DNA from: Pseudoflavonifractor sp. An44
GTDB taxonomy: Bacteria; Bacillota; Clostridia; Oscillospirales; Oscillospiraceae
NCBI RefSeq assembly: GCF_002161675.1
Contig: NZ_NFIH01000004.1
Span: 1-64,000, forward strand
Direction: 5' to 3'
Length of the DNA stretch: 64,000 nucleotides
The number at the start of each line of letters is the position of its first letter. Positions within the stretch are counted from its first letter, which is position 1. Below, piece after piece: positions 1 to 10,540 of the stretch. A program made the translations under genes and the position numbers. The notes under the pieces are model-generated. The model did no database searches. It was given only the letters and a program-made list of their open reading frames with translations, and was not told where the DNA came from.

Positions 1-76
1 GGTGTGGGCTGGCTTTTGCATGCCCAAAACGCTGCGGAAGTTCCACATACTGGATTCGTTTTTGCTGTTGAGAGTA

Positions 77-121
77 AAAAAGGATGTGCCACAAAACTTA
101 CGTTTTGCGACACATCCTTTT
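77..121 (-). terminator. Rho-independent terminator of the Cys-rich membrane protein gene
   Basis: An inverted repeat pairs AAAAAAGGATGTG with CACATCCTTTT, with a second inner pairing of ACAAAAC with GTTTTG. Read on the minus strand, the stem ends in a run of T. It lies 9 bases past the stop codon at 130. Bases 1-76 hold no gene that can be supported. Confidence 0.8.
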
Positions 122-129
122 ATACCTAT

Positions 130-939
130 TTATCGGGCGGCCACATCCTGGAAGGTCTGGGCGGTTCGGAACAGGTACACCAGTTTGAGGATTCCGATGA
201 CCAAAAGGGCAATGATAGCTGCCAAAAACACCAAAGCGCCAATGACGATGACCGTGAAGATCACACCCACAATCATGGCAATGGTGGCGATGAGCATCCA
301 CTTCCACAGCTTTCTCCACTGGTCGCTGAGCTCGTTGTCCAACCCGGCCAGCACGTCGGCGTGGGCGTTAAACTCATTGTAGCAGCTAAAGAAGGAGAGG
401 ATAGCACTGCACAGGGAAACCGTCAGAGCCAAGGCCTCATTGCTGATGAAGATGGCCCCTCCATCCAGAAGCGCGGTAATCAAAATCAAGATGCCCGCCC
501 AGCGATACCCCTCTGCCCTGGAGGCAATGCGCAGCAGCACCACACCGTACACCACACCACAGGCAAAGTCCAACAGGTATCCCACCACCTGGATGCTGGG
601 CATCCACTGGACGATGACGCTGGCAATGTTGGCAGGGATAAAGAGCCAGAACAACACCCAAATCCACTTGGCCAGGAAGCTTCCCCGCTCCCGGAGTTCC
701 TGCTGATACTCCAATTCCGCCTTCTTTTGGGCCAGGCGGTACTGAGGTGCGGTGTCTCTCCCCCGATACATGCCGCATTGGGTGTTGTAGGTGCAGCTGT
801 CACAGGTCTTGTGCCCCTTCTGGCGACAGCATAGGGCCAGCTTGCACTCCCGGCTGGCCTCCTCCAGGCAGCCCCGGCAGCTGGTCTCCGCCCGATAGCC
901 GCAGGTTTGGCAGCTCTTTCCACAATAGGTCTCGCTCAT
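130..939 (-). CDS. DUF3795-like Cys-rich N-terminus fused to a multi-TM membrane protein
   Basis: A 269-residue protein of unknown function. The first 55 residues hold about a dozen cysteines spaced as in DUF3795-type zinc-binding proteins (YCGKSCQTC, then CRGC, CKLALCC, CDSC and C). A basic, Gln-rich linker follows, then about five hydrophobic stretches (from residue 90 to 255), so the Cys cluster should lie in the cytoplasm with the rest in the membrane. I chose the ATG at 939 because AAAGGAGGGAG sits just before it; the upstream in-frame extension runs through a promoter and terminator. It is monocistronic. A metal- or redox-sensing role is possible but nothing proves it. Confidence 0.8.
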   Translation of the reverse strand: MSETYCGKSCQTCGYRAETSCRGCLEEASRECKLALCCRQKGHKTCDSCTYNTQCGMYRGRDTAPQYRLAQKKAELEYQQELRERGSFLAKWIWVLFWLFIPANIASVIVQWMPSIQVVGYLLDFACGVVYGVVLLRIASRAEGYRWAGILILITALLDGGAIFISNEALALTVSLCSAILSFFSCYNEFNAHADVLAGLDNELSDQWRKLWKWMLIATIAMIVGVIFTVIVIGALVFLAAIIALLVIGILKLVYLFRTAQTFQDVAAR

Positions 940-969
940 GGCTCTCCCTCCTTTGTTCAGGTTGACCAT

Positions 970-998
970 ATTGTACCATGAAGAGCGAAAACAAACAA
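970..998 (-). promoter_or_regulatory. Sigma-A promoter for the Cys-rich membrane protein
   Basis: On the minus strand, TTGTTT (993-998) and TACAAT (970-975) are separated by 17 bases, about 30 bases before the ATG at 939. The -35 box overlaps the T-rich tail of the gdhA terminator. Confidence 0.6.
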
Positions 999-1034
999 GC
1001 CCCGCCCGGTGCGTTATACACCAGACGGGGCTTT
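997..1034 (-). terminator. Terminator of gdhA
   Basis: A GC-rich stem pairs AAAGCCCCGTCTGGTG with CACCGGGCGGGGCTT around a short loop, followed on the minus strand by a T-rich tail. It lies about 20 bases downstream of the gdhA stop codon. Confidence 0.85.
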
Positions 1035-1054
1035 GCGTTACTTGGCGTTTCCGA

Positions 1055-2446
<1,392 letters not shown>

Positions 2447-2453
2447 CTACTGT

Positions 2454-2482
2454 ATTGTACACCCCAACCGTCATTTTTGCAA
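2454..2482 (-). promoter_or_regulatory. gdhA: Promoter of gdhA
   Basis: On the minus strand TTGCAA (2477-2482), a 17-base spacer and TACAAT (2454-2459), about 50 bases upstream of the start codon. Confidence 0.75.
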
Positions 2483-2613
2483 TACCTAATGTTCAAACTT
2501 GCACAAAAGAAGGAAATATCGTTGACACAGCCAAAAAATGAAGCAATTGTTGCACAGTTTTTCCAAGGTCATGACGGATTTTCACCATTTTTTGGCATTT
2601 TAGCCAGCAATTC

Positions 2614-2642
2614 TTGACGGAGCGGTCCAGGAAGATTATACT
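2614..2642 (+). promoter_or_regulatory. Promoter of the pseudouridine synthase / rhomboid / ABC operon
   Basis: TTGACG (2614-2619), 17 bases, TATACT (2637-2642). It lies just upstream of the ribosome site GGGGAGG and the ATG at 2676. It is divergent from the gdhA promoter. Confidence 0.75.
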
Positions 2643-2675
2643 ACTGTATTGAACATTATACTGGGGAGGTATTGC

Positions 2676-3587
2676 ATGGCTGCCAGATATCTGCGCGTTC
2701 CCATTCAAGGGGACCTGGTGGGCCTGGAGGTCAACACCATATTGCGGCGGCACCTGCACCTGTCTGGGACGGTGCTGCGGCGCATCAAATGGCTCTCCGA
2801 CGGCATCACGGTGGACGGCCAGCGGGTCACTGTGCGATACCGGGTCCAGGCGGGGGAAGTGCTGGCAGTGCGCCTGACCGACCAGGCCCCCACTTCCGGC
2901 ACCGTGCCCACCCCTGGGCCTCTGGACCTTATTTGGGAGGATGAGGACGTAGTGGTGGTCAACAAGCCCCCCGGCCTGCTGGTACACCCCAGCCACGGCC
3001 ATTTTGCCGACACCCTGGGCAACTTTCTCATGTACCACTACCAGCAAACCGGGCAGGACTGCGACTTCCACCCCGTCCATCGGCTGGACAAGGGCACTTC
3101 GGGGCTGTTGGTGGTGGCTAAGCACCCCCACGCCCAAGAGCAATTAAAGCAGCAGCTCCACACCGAGGCCTTCCGCCGGGTCTATCTGGCCATCTGCGAC
3201 GGCCAGCCCCCCGCCCCCTCGGGCACGGTGGACGCCCCCATCGGTCTGGCCCCAGATTCCCGGGCCCGGGCGGTGTGTCCGGACGGCCAGAGCGCCCGCA
3301 CCCACTACCGGGTGTTACAATCTTGGGAGGGCAGGAGCCTGGTGGAGCTACAACTGGACACCGGGCGCACCCACCAGATTCGGGTGCATATGGCACACCT
3401 GGGCTGTCCCCTCACCGGGGATTTTCTCTATGGTACCGAGCAGCCGGAGAAGATTGCCCGGCCCGCCCTCCACTCCCATCAGCTCAGCTTCACCCATCCC
3501 ATCACAGGAGAGCACCTGGCCTTCACTCAGCCCCTGCCGGAGGACATGGCCGCCCTGCTCCCAAACACACAAGAGGTATTTTTATGA
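2676..3587 (+). CDS. RluA/RluD-family RNA pseudouridine synthase
   Basis: A 303-residue enzyme that isomerises uridine to pseudouridine in structured RNA, most likely 23S rRNA. Residues 10-75 look like a small S4-type RNA-binding domain, followed by the catalytic core. The RluA-family motif HRLDKGTSG carries the catalytic aspartate, and the C-terminal motif GRTHQIRVH is intact. The start ATG at 2676 has GGGGAGG six bases upstream; the in-frame ATG at 2649 does not. The stop codon overlaps the rhomboid start (ATGA), so the two are translationally coupled. The exact target uridine cannot be read from sequence. Confidence 0.92.
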   Translation: MAARYLRVPIQGDLVGLEVNTILRRHLHLSGTVLRRIKWLSDGITVDGQRVTVRYRVQAGEVLAVRLTDQAPTSGTVPTPGPLDLIWEDEDVVVVNKPPGLLVHPSHGHFADTLGNFLMYHYQQTGQDCDFHPVHRLDKGTSGLLVVAKHPHAQEQLKQQLHTEAFRRVYLAICDGQPPAPSGTVDAPIGLAPDSRARAVCPDGQSARTHYRVLQSWEGRSLVELQLDTGRTHQIRVHMAHLGCPLTGDFLYGTEQPEKIARPALHSHQLSFTHPITGEHLAFTQPLPEDMAALLPNTQEVFL

Positions 3588-4162
3588 AACGACCCACCTT
3601 AAAAATTTCCTACAACGCCCCGGTCACCATCACCTTTGCCCTGCTGTCCCTGATTGCGCTGATTCTCAACGGGGTCACCGACGGCTGGACCAATGCCCAT
3701 CTCTTTTCCGTCTACCACTGCTCCCTGGCTGATCCTCTGGCCTGGGTGCGGTTCTTCGGCCACGTGCTGGGTCACAGCGGCTACGCCCACTACATCGGCA
3801 ATATGGTGCTCATTCTGGTGCTGGGCCCCAACCTGGAAGACCGATTTGGCAGCTGGAATGTGCTGTGCGCCGTCCTGGTCACGGCGGTGATTTCCGGGCT
3901 GGTACAGTTCTTCTTCTTCCCCGGCACCGCCCTGCTGGGTGCCTCGGGCATCGTGTTTATGATGATCCTCCTCTCCTCCTTCGGCGGGGTGCGCAACGGC
4001 ACCATCCCCACCACCCTCATTTTGGTGGCGGTGTTCTACCTGGGGGACGAGATCTGGAACGGCATTTTTGTCCAGGACAACATCTCCCAACTGACCCACA
4101 TCATCGGCGGCCTGTGCGGCACCGTATTTGGATTTGCCCTGTCCAGCGGCAAGAAGCGATAA
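3584..4162 (+). CDS. Rhomboid-family intramembrane serine protease
   Basis: A 192-residue polytopic membrane protein. The rhomboid signature is present: GASG with the nucleophile serine (about residue 125), and a histidine in QLTHIIGG (about residue 173) to complete the Ser-His dyad. An HYIGN motif in TM2 supplies the oxyanion-side His/Asn. About six hydrophobic segments fit the minimal rhomboid core. The start overlaps the upstream stop codon, and the ABC transporter gene follows after 15 bases, so the three genes probably form one transcript. The substrate is unknown. Confidence 0.88.
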   Translation: MKRPTLKISYNAPVTITFALLSLIALILNGVTDGWTNAHLFSVYHCSLADPLAWVRFFGHVLGHSGYAHYIGNMVLILVLGPNLEDRFGSWNVLCAVLVTAVISGLVQFFFFPGTALLGASGIVFMMILLSSFGGVRNGTIPTTLILVAVFYLGDEIWNGIFVQDNISQLTHIIGGLCGTVFGFALSSGKKR

Positions 4163-4177
4163 CAAAAGGAGGTTTCT

Positions 4178-7159
4178 ATGCTCAAGCTAACCAACATCCG
4201 CAAAACCTACACCGTAGGCGACCTGTCTGTGGACGCCCTGCGGGGGGTGAGTCTGGAGTTTCGGGACAATGAATTCGTCTCCATCCTCGGCCCCTCCGGC
4301 TGCGGCAAGACCACCACGCTGAACATCATCGGCGGGCTGGACCGGTACACCAGCGGCGACCTCATCATCAATGGCCGCTCCACCAAGGAGTACACGGACA
4401 GCGACTGGGACACCTACCGCAACCACTCCGTGGGCTTTGTCTTCCAAAGCTACAACCTGATCCCCCACCAGACCATCCTGGCCAACGTGGAACTGGCCCT
4501 CACCCTGTCCGGGGTGTCCAAGGCCGAGCGGCACCGCCGGGCCAAGGAGGCCCTGGAGCAGGTGGGACTCACCGACCACATGCACAAGCGGCCCAACCAG
4601 CTCTCCGGCGGCCAGATGCAGCGAGTGGCCATTGCCCGTGCCCTCATCAACAACCCGGACATTCTCCTGGCTGACGAGCCCACCGGCGCTCTGGACAGTG
4701 AGACCTCGGTACAGGTGATGGACCTGCTGCGGGAGGTGGCCAAGGACCGCCTGGTCATCATGGTCACCCACAACCCGGAGCTGGCCCAGGCCTACTCCAC
4801 CCGAATCATCCAGCTGAAAGACGGCGAGGTCATCGCCGATTCCAACCCCTATGAGAGCCAGGAGGACGCCCCCGCCCTCACCGGCAAGGAGGCCAAGGCG
4901 GGGAAAAAGACCTCCATGTCCTTCCCCACTGCCCTGTCCCTGTCCCTCAACAACCTGATGACCAAGAAGGGGCGCACCTTCCTCACCGCCTTTGCCGGGT
5001 CCATCGGCATCATCGGCATCGCCCTCATCCTCTCCCTGTCCTCGGGCATCAACACCTATATCACCAAGGTGCAGCAGGACACCCTCACCAGCTACCCCAT
5101 CACCATTGAGGCGGAAAGCGTGGATATGACTTCCATGCTCACCTCCCTGATGGGGGTCAGCGACGAGGAGGACAGCGGCGCGCCCCGGGAAGAGGATCGG
5201 GTGTACGTGTCCAATGTCATGTACGACATGATGGACTCCATGATGAACGCCGAGACCGTCACCAACAACCTGAAGGCCTTCAAGGAGTATCTGGAGGAAG
5301 GGGGCGGCGGCATCACCGACCTGGCCCAGGTGTACTATGGCTATGATTTCAAGTTTGACATCTACAACAAAGACCCCGACGGCAAAGTGGTGAAAAGCGA
5401 TGTCATGTCCGCCATGGAGACCGCCATGGGCTCTCTGTACGGCGGCGACTACACCGACTACTTCAACTCCATGGGCTCCATGTATGAGAGCTTCGACGTG
5501 TGGCAGGAGCTGCTGCCCGGTGAGGACGGCCAGCTGGTCTCCTCCCAGGTGCTGGACCAATACGAGCTGCTCTACGGCCACTGGCCCGAGGAGTACAACC
5601 AGGTCATCCTCTTTGTGGACGACAACAACCAGGTCTCCGACCTGATGCTCTACGCCCTGGGCCTGGTGTCCGTGGACGAGATGAACGAGACCCTGGCCGC
5701 CCTCCAGGCCGGCGAAGAGGTGGAGGTGGAGGACCAGAGCTGGAGCTACGAGGAGCTGTGCCAGACCCAGTTCAAGCTGCTGCTGCCCTACGAGCGCTAC
5801 CAGTACGACGCCAACACCAACACCTACACCGACCTGTCCGCCACCCAGACCGGGCTGGAGATGCTCTACAACAGCAATCAGACCGGAATTACGCTGCAAG
5901 TGGTGGGCGTGGCCCGCTCCGGCAGCAACGGCGGCATGATGTCCGGCTCTCTGGGCTACACCAACGCCCTGACCCAGTACGCCATTGATCACACCGCCGA
6001 CTCCCAGCTGGTGAAAGATCAGCTGGCCAACCCCGACACCGACGTCATCACCAACCTGCCCTTCCGCCAGGAGGGAGACACCGAGCCCACCGACCAGGAG
6101 AAAGCCCAGGCCATTGGGGAGTACCTGCTCACCCTGGACGCCCAGTCCCAGGCGGAGGCCTACGTGGACGGCATGAGCCAGCCCAGCCAGCAGTATGTGG
6201 ACGATACCGTAGACGCCCAGATGGCCAACATCACCCGGGAGGACATCGAGAAGATGATCTCCCAGGAGTACGCCGCCCAGATGGGGGTGGACGCCGCCAC
6301 CCTGGACGAGTATATCGCAGGCATGAGCGACGAGGAGCTGTTTGCCCAGGTGGAGGAGGCCATGGCCGCCCAGATCAAGGAGCAGTACGCCGCAGCGGCG
6401 AAAGAGCAGCTCTCTGCCCTTCCCGCCGCCCAGCTGTCGGCCATGCTGGCCCAGGCGGTGGAGCAGGGGCCCAGTGACCAGGGACTGAGCCTGGAGCAGT
6501 TTGTCTACTTGTACGACAACTATATGCCCCCCACCCACTCCGACTCCACCTACCAGGACAATCTGGACTTGATGGGCTATATTGACCTGGAGTCCCCCTC
6601 CTCCATCAGTCTCTACGCCGATACCTTTAAGGAGAAGGACAAGATCGCCGACCTCATCACCGCCTACAACCAGCAGGTGGCCGAGGAGGACCAGATCAGC
6701 TACACCGACTATGTGGCCCTGCTCATGAGCTCCATCACCGACATCATCAGCGGGGTGAGCTATCTGCTCATCGGCTTTGTGTCCATCTCTCTGGTGGTGT
6801 CCTCCATCATGATCGGCATCATCACCTATATCTCGGTGCTGGAGCGCACCAAGGAGATCGGCATTCTCCGGGCCGTGGGCGCCTCCAAAAAGGATGTGTC
6901 CCGGGTGTTCAACGCCGAGACCCTCATTGTGGGTCTGGGTGCCGGTGTGCTGGGCATTGTGGTGACGCTGCTGCTGAACATCCCCATCAACGCCGCCATC
7001 CACGCCGTCACTGGGCTCACCGAGCTCTCCGCCGCTCTGCCCCCGGTGGGTGGGGCCATCCTGGTGGCCATCAGCGCCATCCTCACCATCCTGGCCGGAC
7101 TCATTCCCGCCCGTCTGGCCGCCAAGAAGGACCCGGTGGAAGCGCTGAGAAGCGAATAA
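4178..7159 (+). CDS. Fused ABC transporter ATPase and FtsX-type permease
   Basis: A 993-residue single-chain transporter of the MacB/LolD-FtsX type. Residues 1-225 are the ATPase, with Walker A GPSGCGKT, signature LSGGQMQR and Walker [13 protein letters not shown] first TM helix follows near residues 260-285. A very long extracytoplasmic region (about 290-860) is rich in Asp, Glu, Gln and Ala. Three TM helices close the FtsX domain (about 865-985). Such mechanotransducers act on cell-envelope substrates, export peptides or lipoproteins, or control peptidoglycan hydrolases. Start: AAAGGAGG precedes the ATG. A strong terminator follows. The substrate is unknown. Confidence 0.9.
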   Translation: MLKLTNIRKTYTVGDLSVDALRGVSLEFRDNEFVSILGPSGCGKTTTLNIIGGLDRYTSGDLIINGRSTKEYTDSDWDTYRNHSVGFVFQSYNLIPHQTILANVELALTLSGVSKAERHRRAKEALEQVGLTDHMHKRPNQLSGGQMQRVAIARALINNPDILLADEPTGALDSETSVQVMDLLREVAKDRLVIMVTHNPELAQAYSTRIIQLKDGEVIADSNPYESQEDAPALTGKEAKAGKKTSMSFPTALSLSLNNLMTKKGRTFLTAFAGSIGIIGIALILSLSSGINTYITKVQQDTLTSYPITIEAESVDMTSMLTSLMGVSDEEDSGAPREEDRVYVSNVMYDMMDSMMNAETVTNNLKAFKEYLEEGGGGITDLAQVYYGYDFKFDIYNKDPDGKVVKSDVMSAMETAMGSLYGGDYTDYFNSMGSMYESFDVWQELLPGEDGQLVSSQVLDQYELLYGHWPEEYNQVILFVDDNNQVSDLMLYALGLVSVDEMNETLAALQAGEEVEVEDQSWSYEELCQTQFKLLLPYERYQYDANTNTYTDLSATQTGLEMLYNSNQTGITLQVVGVARSGSNGGMMSGSLGYTNALTQYAIDHTADSQLVKDQLANPDTDVITNLPFRQEGDTEPTDQEKAQAIGEYLLTLDAQSQAEAYVDGMSQPSQQYVDDTVDAQMANITREDIEKMISQEYAAQMGVDAATLDEYIAGMSDEELFAQVEEAMAAQIKEQYAAAAKEQLSALPAAQLSAMLAQAVEQGPSDQGLSLEQFVYLYDNYMPPTHSDSTYQDNLDLMGYIDLESPSSISLYADTFKEKDKIADLITAYNQQVAEEDQISYTDYVALLMSSITDIISGVSYLLIGFVSISLVVSSIMIGIITYISVLERTKEIGILRAVGASKKDVSRVFNAETLIVGLGAGVLGIVVTLLLNIPINAAIHAVTGLTELSAALPPVGGAILVAISAILTILAGLIPARLAAKKDPVEALRSE

Positions 7160-7170
7160 ACCGCCACAAG

Positions 7171-7207
7171 AAAAGCCGCAGAAACGACATATTTCTGCGG
7201 CTTTTTT
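7171..7207. terminator. Bidirectional terminator between the ABC gene and oleate hydratase
   Basis: A perfect 14-bp stem (AAAAGCCGCAGAAA / TTTCTGCGGCTTTT) with a 7-base loop and T-runs in both directions, shared by the two convergent genes. Confidence 0.92.
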
Positions 7208-7209
7208 CG

Positions 7210-9168
7210 TTATATTCCCTCTTTGAGGACGCCGTGATCTCGCAAGACCTTTTCGATCACTGTCCCCTTCACCGCCTTGAGCAGCGGCTTTTTCAGCAGG
7301 TTCACGGGGCCGGGCAGCTCCACCTCCAGAGGAGACTTGCCGTCCATCAGGCGCACCGAGCTCTCCAGCAGCTCCCGCACATCGTACACGCTGCCCCATA
7401 CTTCGGGCACGCCACGGTCCACACCCAACAGGCCGTACACGGCCTCCATGGCGGTGCGCACGGAATACTCGGTGGTAAACACCGTGTCCCGAGGGGTCTC
7501 TGCAAACTGGCCCAAGAAGGCGAAGTTGACACAGCCGTCGGGGATGACGTCGGGGCGGTCGCCCTTGGCCCGAGGCATGAAGAAGGCGGTGATATAGGGC
7601 ATCATGGTGGGCACGCACACGGCGCTGTTGCGGGCCAGATCTTCAATCTGCTCCACCGGCACCCCCAGGTGGTACAGCCACTCCTGGGTGATCTCCTGTC
7701 CGGTACACTCCTTCATGGGCTTTTTCACGTAGTCGCCGGGCACGTCGGTGAACAGGCCGTACACCCAAACGCACACCTTCTCCGGCTCCTGCTCCCGGAA
7801 CTGGCCCTGACGGTTGATGGTCCAGCTCAGCAGCCACTTGGAGTCCTGGCAGCTGACGATACCGCCGGTGACCACATTGCCGGTCCGGGGGTCCCGCTTG
7901 CAGATGTTGGTGATATAGGGGAGAATCTTGTCATCCAAAGTGGTGATGGTGGCGGACTCCCAATTGGTCTTGGACACGTCAGAGCAGAACTTCTCCGGGC
8001 GGCCAAAGGCGGGGTCCTGTCGGGCGATGTTCTTCCACAGGTTCCAGCAGCCGCTGGTGCGCACCAGGGCGTCCCCATTGGGGGCGTGGTCCTGGTCGCC
8101 GTAGATGGTGCCCTCGGTACAGGAGCCGTTGGTGACAAACACCAGATCCTGCTCGGTGAGCACAATGCCCTTCTCCACCCCCTTGACCTTGCACTCGATG
8201 GCGGTGGCCACCTTGCGGCCCTGCTTGATGTCAAAGAGCACATTGGTCACTTCGGTGCCGAACTGGAAGTCCACCCCGGCATCCTCCAGATACTTCTGCA
8301 TGGGGAGAATGAGGGATTCGTACTGGTTGTAGCGGGTAAACTTCAAGGCGCTGAAATCGGGCAGGCCCGCAATGTGGTGGATGAACCGCTGGAAATACAG
8401 CTTCATCTCCAAGGCGCTGTGCCAGTTTTCAAAGGCGAACATGGTGCGCCAATACAGCCAGAAGGTGGACTCAAACACCTCGTCGTCAAACACATCCTCG
8501 ATGGTCTTGTCGTACAAGTCCTCGTCGGGGGTCAAAAACAGCTTGACGATCTCCATGCATCCCTCCTGGCTGAGCCGGAACTGCCCATCGGTGTGGGCAT
8601 CCTGGCCCCGGTTGACGGTGGCACGGCACAGAGAGTAGTTGGGGTCGTGCTTATTGAGCCAGTAAAACTCGTCCAGCACCGAGGCACCGGGCTTCTCCAG
8701 AGAGGGAATGGAGCGGAACAGGTCCCACAGGCACTCAAAGTGGTCCTCCATCTCCCGGCCGCCCCGCATGACATAGCCACGGCTGGGGTCAAAGATGCCG
8801 TCGCAGGCGCCTCCCGCCACGTCCATGGCCTCCAGGATGTGGATGTGGTTCCCCTTCATCTGGCCGTCTCGCACCAGGAAACAGGCCGCCGCCAGGCTGG
8901 CCAGACCGCTGCCCACCAGATAGGCGTGCTTCTCGTCCACGCCCTGGGGCTTTTCCGGGCGGGCAAAGGCCTCATAGTTGCCCTTGGTATAGTAAATGCC
9001 CTTGCTGTTTTTCTTCTGCTTTCCCAGCTCGGTGTTCCGGTACTCCTGCTGGGCCTGGAGCTGGCCCTGCTTGGCCGCCTGCTTTTTCTTGGTGAAAAAC
9101 ACCGCCGCACCTGTGCCAGCCAGTCCAGCTGCGGCAGCGGTGAGGGCTGCAATTTGCTTTCGATCCAT
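7210..9168 (-). CDS. ohyA: Oleate hydratase (FAD-containing)
   Basis: Adds water to the cis-9 double bond of oleic and linoleic acid to give 10-hydroxy fatty acids, a detoxification typical of gut bacteria. The protein is 652 residues, near the family length. The FAD-binding motif GSGLASLAAA is at about residue 83. The region REMEDHFECLWDLF matches the conserved active-site segment, and NGSCTEGT fits a conserved cofactor-site loop. An extra hydrophobic N-terminus (residues 5-25, then KKK) suggests membrane anchoring. The ATG at 9168 has GAAAGGTGG nine bases upstream. It lies directly downstream of, and codirectional with, a TetR gene. Confidence 0.94.
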   Translation of the reverse strand: MDRKQIAALTAAAAGLAGTGAAVFFTKKKQAAKQGQLQAQQEYRNTELGKQKKNSKGIYYTKGNYEAFARPEKPQGVDEKHAYLVGSGLASLAAACFLVRDGQMKGNHIHILEAMDVAGGACDGIFDPSRGYVMRGGREMEDHFECLWDLFRSIPSLEKPGASVLDEFYWLNKHDPNYSLCRATVNRGQDAHTDGQFRLSQEGCMEIVKLFLTPDEDLYDKTIEDVFDDEVFESTFWLYWRTMFAFENWHSALEMKLYFQRFIHHIAGLPDFSALKFTRYNQYESLILPMQKYLEDAGVDFQFGTEVTNVLFDIKQGRKVATAIECKVKGVEKGIVLTEQDLVFVTNGSCTEGTIYGDQDHAPNGDALVRTSGCWNLWKNIARQDPAFGRPEKFCSDVSKTNWESATITTLDDKILPYITNICKRDPRTGNVVTGGIVSCQDSKWLLSWTINRQGQFREQEPEKVCVWVYGLFTDVPGDYVKKPMKECTGQEITQEWLYHLGVPVEQIEDLARNSAVCVPTMMPYITAFFMPRAKGDRPDVIPDGCVNFAFLGQFAETPRDTVFTTEYSVRTAMEAVYGLLGVDRGVPEVWGSVYDVRELLESSVRLMDGKSPLEVELPGPVNLLKKPLLKAVKGTVIEKVLRDHGVLKEGI

Positions 9169-9259
9169 AGAGGATAACCACCTTTCTATCATTACCGCTT
9201 TTACGGCAGGTCTGCTTGATGGTGTTATCCTACCCCCGTACCCAAGAAAAAACCATAAA

Positions 9260-9304
9260 CAGATGGGGGCGAATGATAAAAATTTTATCATTCGCCCTCA
9301 TCTG
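9260..9304. promoter_or_regulatory. 45-bp near-perfect palindrome between tetR and ohyA
   Basis: Two 22-base arms around one central base. The inner 15 (GGGCGAATGATAAAA) are perfect and the outer part (CAGATG/CATCTG) continues after one G-T position. It begins 5 bases past the tetR stop and is followed on the minus strand by a T-rich stretch. It could terminate tetR, serve as an operator for TetR upstream of ohyA, or both. Confidence 0.7.
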
Positions 9305-9309
9305 TAAAG

Positions 9310-9879
9310 TTAATTATCTCCCCTGTGTGGGTCTGCAAAATTGGCGATGGAGTGGGCCACATTCCCCTGCACCGTGAGGCTAATCCGATGGGCCAAGGTG
9401 TGGTAGTCCTCCCCCATGCCCTTCTGAATCCAGTCCAGCATAATCCCCACAAAGCTATACTTGTAGAAATCCGCGATAAACGTCTTATCCTCTTCGGAAA
9501 TCCCCAGTCCCTGGCTTTTTTCATCCACCACACCCCGAATCAGGCCATAGGTGAGCTGGAACAGGTAGCGCTCCATGCGCTCCCGGCTGATGCAGCGGTA
9601 GGCGTTGAGCACAAAGGGTCGGTTCTCCAACACCGCTTCAAAGATCTGGGTCAGCCCCTCCTGCCAGGTGTCGTAGGTCTTTTTCCCCTGTAGGGCCCGG
9701 GTGGCGTCCTCCACACAGGTCCACTCCACCAGGTCGTAGATGTCTTTAAAGTGGTAGTAAAACGCCATACGGCTCATGCCGCAGTCGCTGGTCAAGTCCT
9801 GTATCGTGATTTTATCCAACGGCTTTTTCAGCATCCACCGCTTTAGGGATGCCGACAGCGTCTGTTTGGTTGCATTCAT
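9310..9879 (-). CDS. TetR/AcrR-family transcriptional regulator
   Basis: A 189-residue repressor-type protein. Residues 10-55 form the helix-turn-helix domain (ITIQDLTSDCGMSRMAFYYHF, with the typical 'FYYHFKDIYDLV' ending). The C-terminal ligand domain resembles the TetR_C type found in DhaS-like regulators. Because oleate hydratase follows in the same direction after a 45-bp palindrome, it probably senses a fatty acid or related membrane stress and controls ohyA. This is inferred from position only. Its start follows GAAGGGGGAAG. Confidence 0.87.
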   Translation of the reverse strand: MNATKQTLSASLKRWMLKKPLDKITIQDLTSDCGMSRMAFYYHFKDIYDLVEWTCVEDATRALQGKKTYDTWQEGLTQIFEAVLENRPFVLNAYRCISRERMERYLFQLTYGLIRGVVDEKSQGLGISEEDKTFIADFYKYSFVGIMLDWIQKGMGEDYHTLAHRISLTVQGNVAHSIANFADPHRGDN

Positions 9880-9910
9880 GGAACTTCCCCCTTCTGCGCG
9901 TTCTCATAAA

Positions 9911-9953
9911 GACATACCGCCTGTGTCCGTGGGGACACAGGCGGTATGATGTC
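9911..9953. terminator. Strong palindrome between the CD1247-type gene and tetR
   Basis: Arms ACCGCCTGTGTCC and GGACACAGGCGGT with a 4-base loop, flanked by further pairing (GACAT/ATGTC). It lies 28 bases past the stop of the upstream gene and just upstream of tetR. The T-tail is weak, so it may be a terminator, a TetR operator, or both. Confidence 0.6.
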
Positions 9954-9981
9954 TCACATGGTAGGGCAGGCGTCCTTCCAC

Positions 9982-10446
9982 TTACTCGTGGTCGTGATCG
10001 CAACCGCAGTCACAGCCGCAGCCGCACTCGTCGTCCTCGCCCTCAAAGTCCAGAGCGAACTTCTGGCCACACTTGGGGCAGTCGATGACGCCGGCCTCCA
10101 GCACTTCGTCGTCAATCACCAGGCTCTCCCCGCAGTTGGGGCAGTCCACCTCGAAGAAGTCCTCGTCGTCCAGATCGTCGTCGCAGCCCAAATCGTGAGC
10201 GCAGCAGCAATCGTCCTCGTCGTCCTCGCCCACAATGGCCTCCACGTCGGCCAGGTCGTCAGAAATGGCGTCGATCTCCTCACCAAACTCGTCCAGGGTA
10301 GCGTCCACGGTGTCCAGCTGATCGCCGACCTCACGCAGGACGTCCAGCACCTCGGCCAACACCTTGGCCTCGCCGCTCTCGGACTTGTCCAGGCCCATGC
10401 CGTCAAACATGCCCTGGATATACGCAACCTTCTCAGAAATGGTCAT
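9982..10446 (-). CDS. CD1247-type N-terminal domain protein with zinc ribbon
   Basis: A 154-residue acidic protein. The N-terminus (MTISEKVAYIQGMFDGM) matches the domain named after C. difficile CD1247. A predicted coiled region rich in Asp and Glu follows. Next comes an acidic stretch with CCCAHDLGC, and a CPNC...CPKC zinc ribbon near residues 102-128. The last 16 residues are a Cys/His tail (CGCGCDCGCDHDHE) able to bind several metal ions. Start: AAGGAGATATC precedes the ATG. No enzymatic role can be assigned; metal storage or sensing is plausible. Confidence 0.8.
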   Translation of the reverse strand: MTISEKVAYIQGMFDGMGLDKSESGEAKVLAEVLDVLREVGDQLDTVDATLDEFGEEIDAISDDLADVEAIVGEDDEDDCCCAHDLGCDDDLDDEDFFEVDCPNCGESLVIDDEVLEAGVIDCPKCGQKFALDFEGEDDECGCGCDCGCDHDHE

Positions 10447-10498
10447 GATGATATCTCCTTCCAGAGTGCAAATTGAATGGGTTGGAATGAAGTGGGGC

Positions 10499-10540
10499 AA
10501 TTAGCCCTTGCAGCGCTCCATATACTCGCCAGTGCGGGTA
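10499..10540. repeat. 42-bp duplicate of the 3' end of efp
   Basis: An exact copy of bases 10723-10764, which contain the last dozen codons and stop of efp. Here the copy has no upstream coding sequence and is out of context, so it is a duplicated fragment. It marks one edge of the hairpin-rich element at 10541-10722. Confidence 0.92.

Noticed and set aside
3-71. End of a plus-strand gene running off the left edge (tail ...WIRFCC, stop at 69-71)
   Set aside because: Only 22 codons are visible with odd composition and no motif, so it cannot be supported.
4187-7618. A minus-strand frame of 1143 codons opposite the ABC transporter
   Set aside because: It covers a well-recognised gene and has the His/Gly/Val-rich composition of a reverse-strand shadow in G+C-rich DNA.
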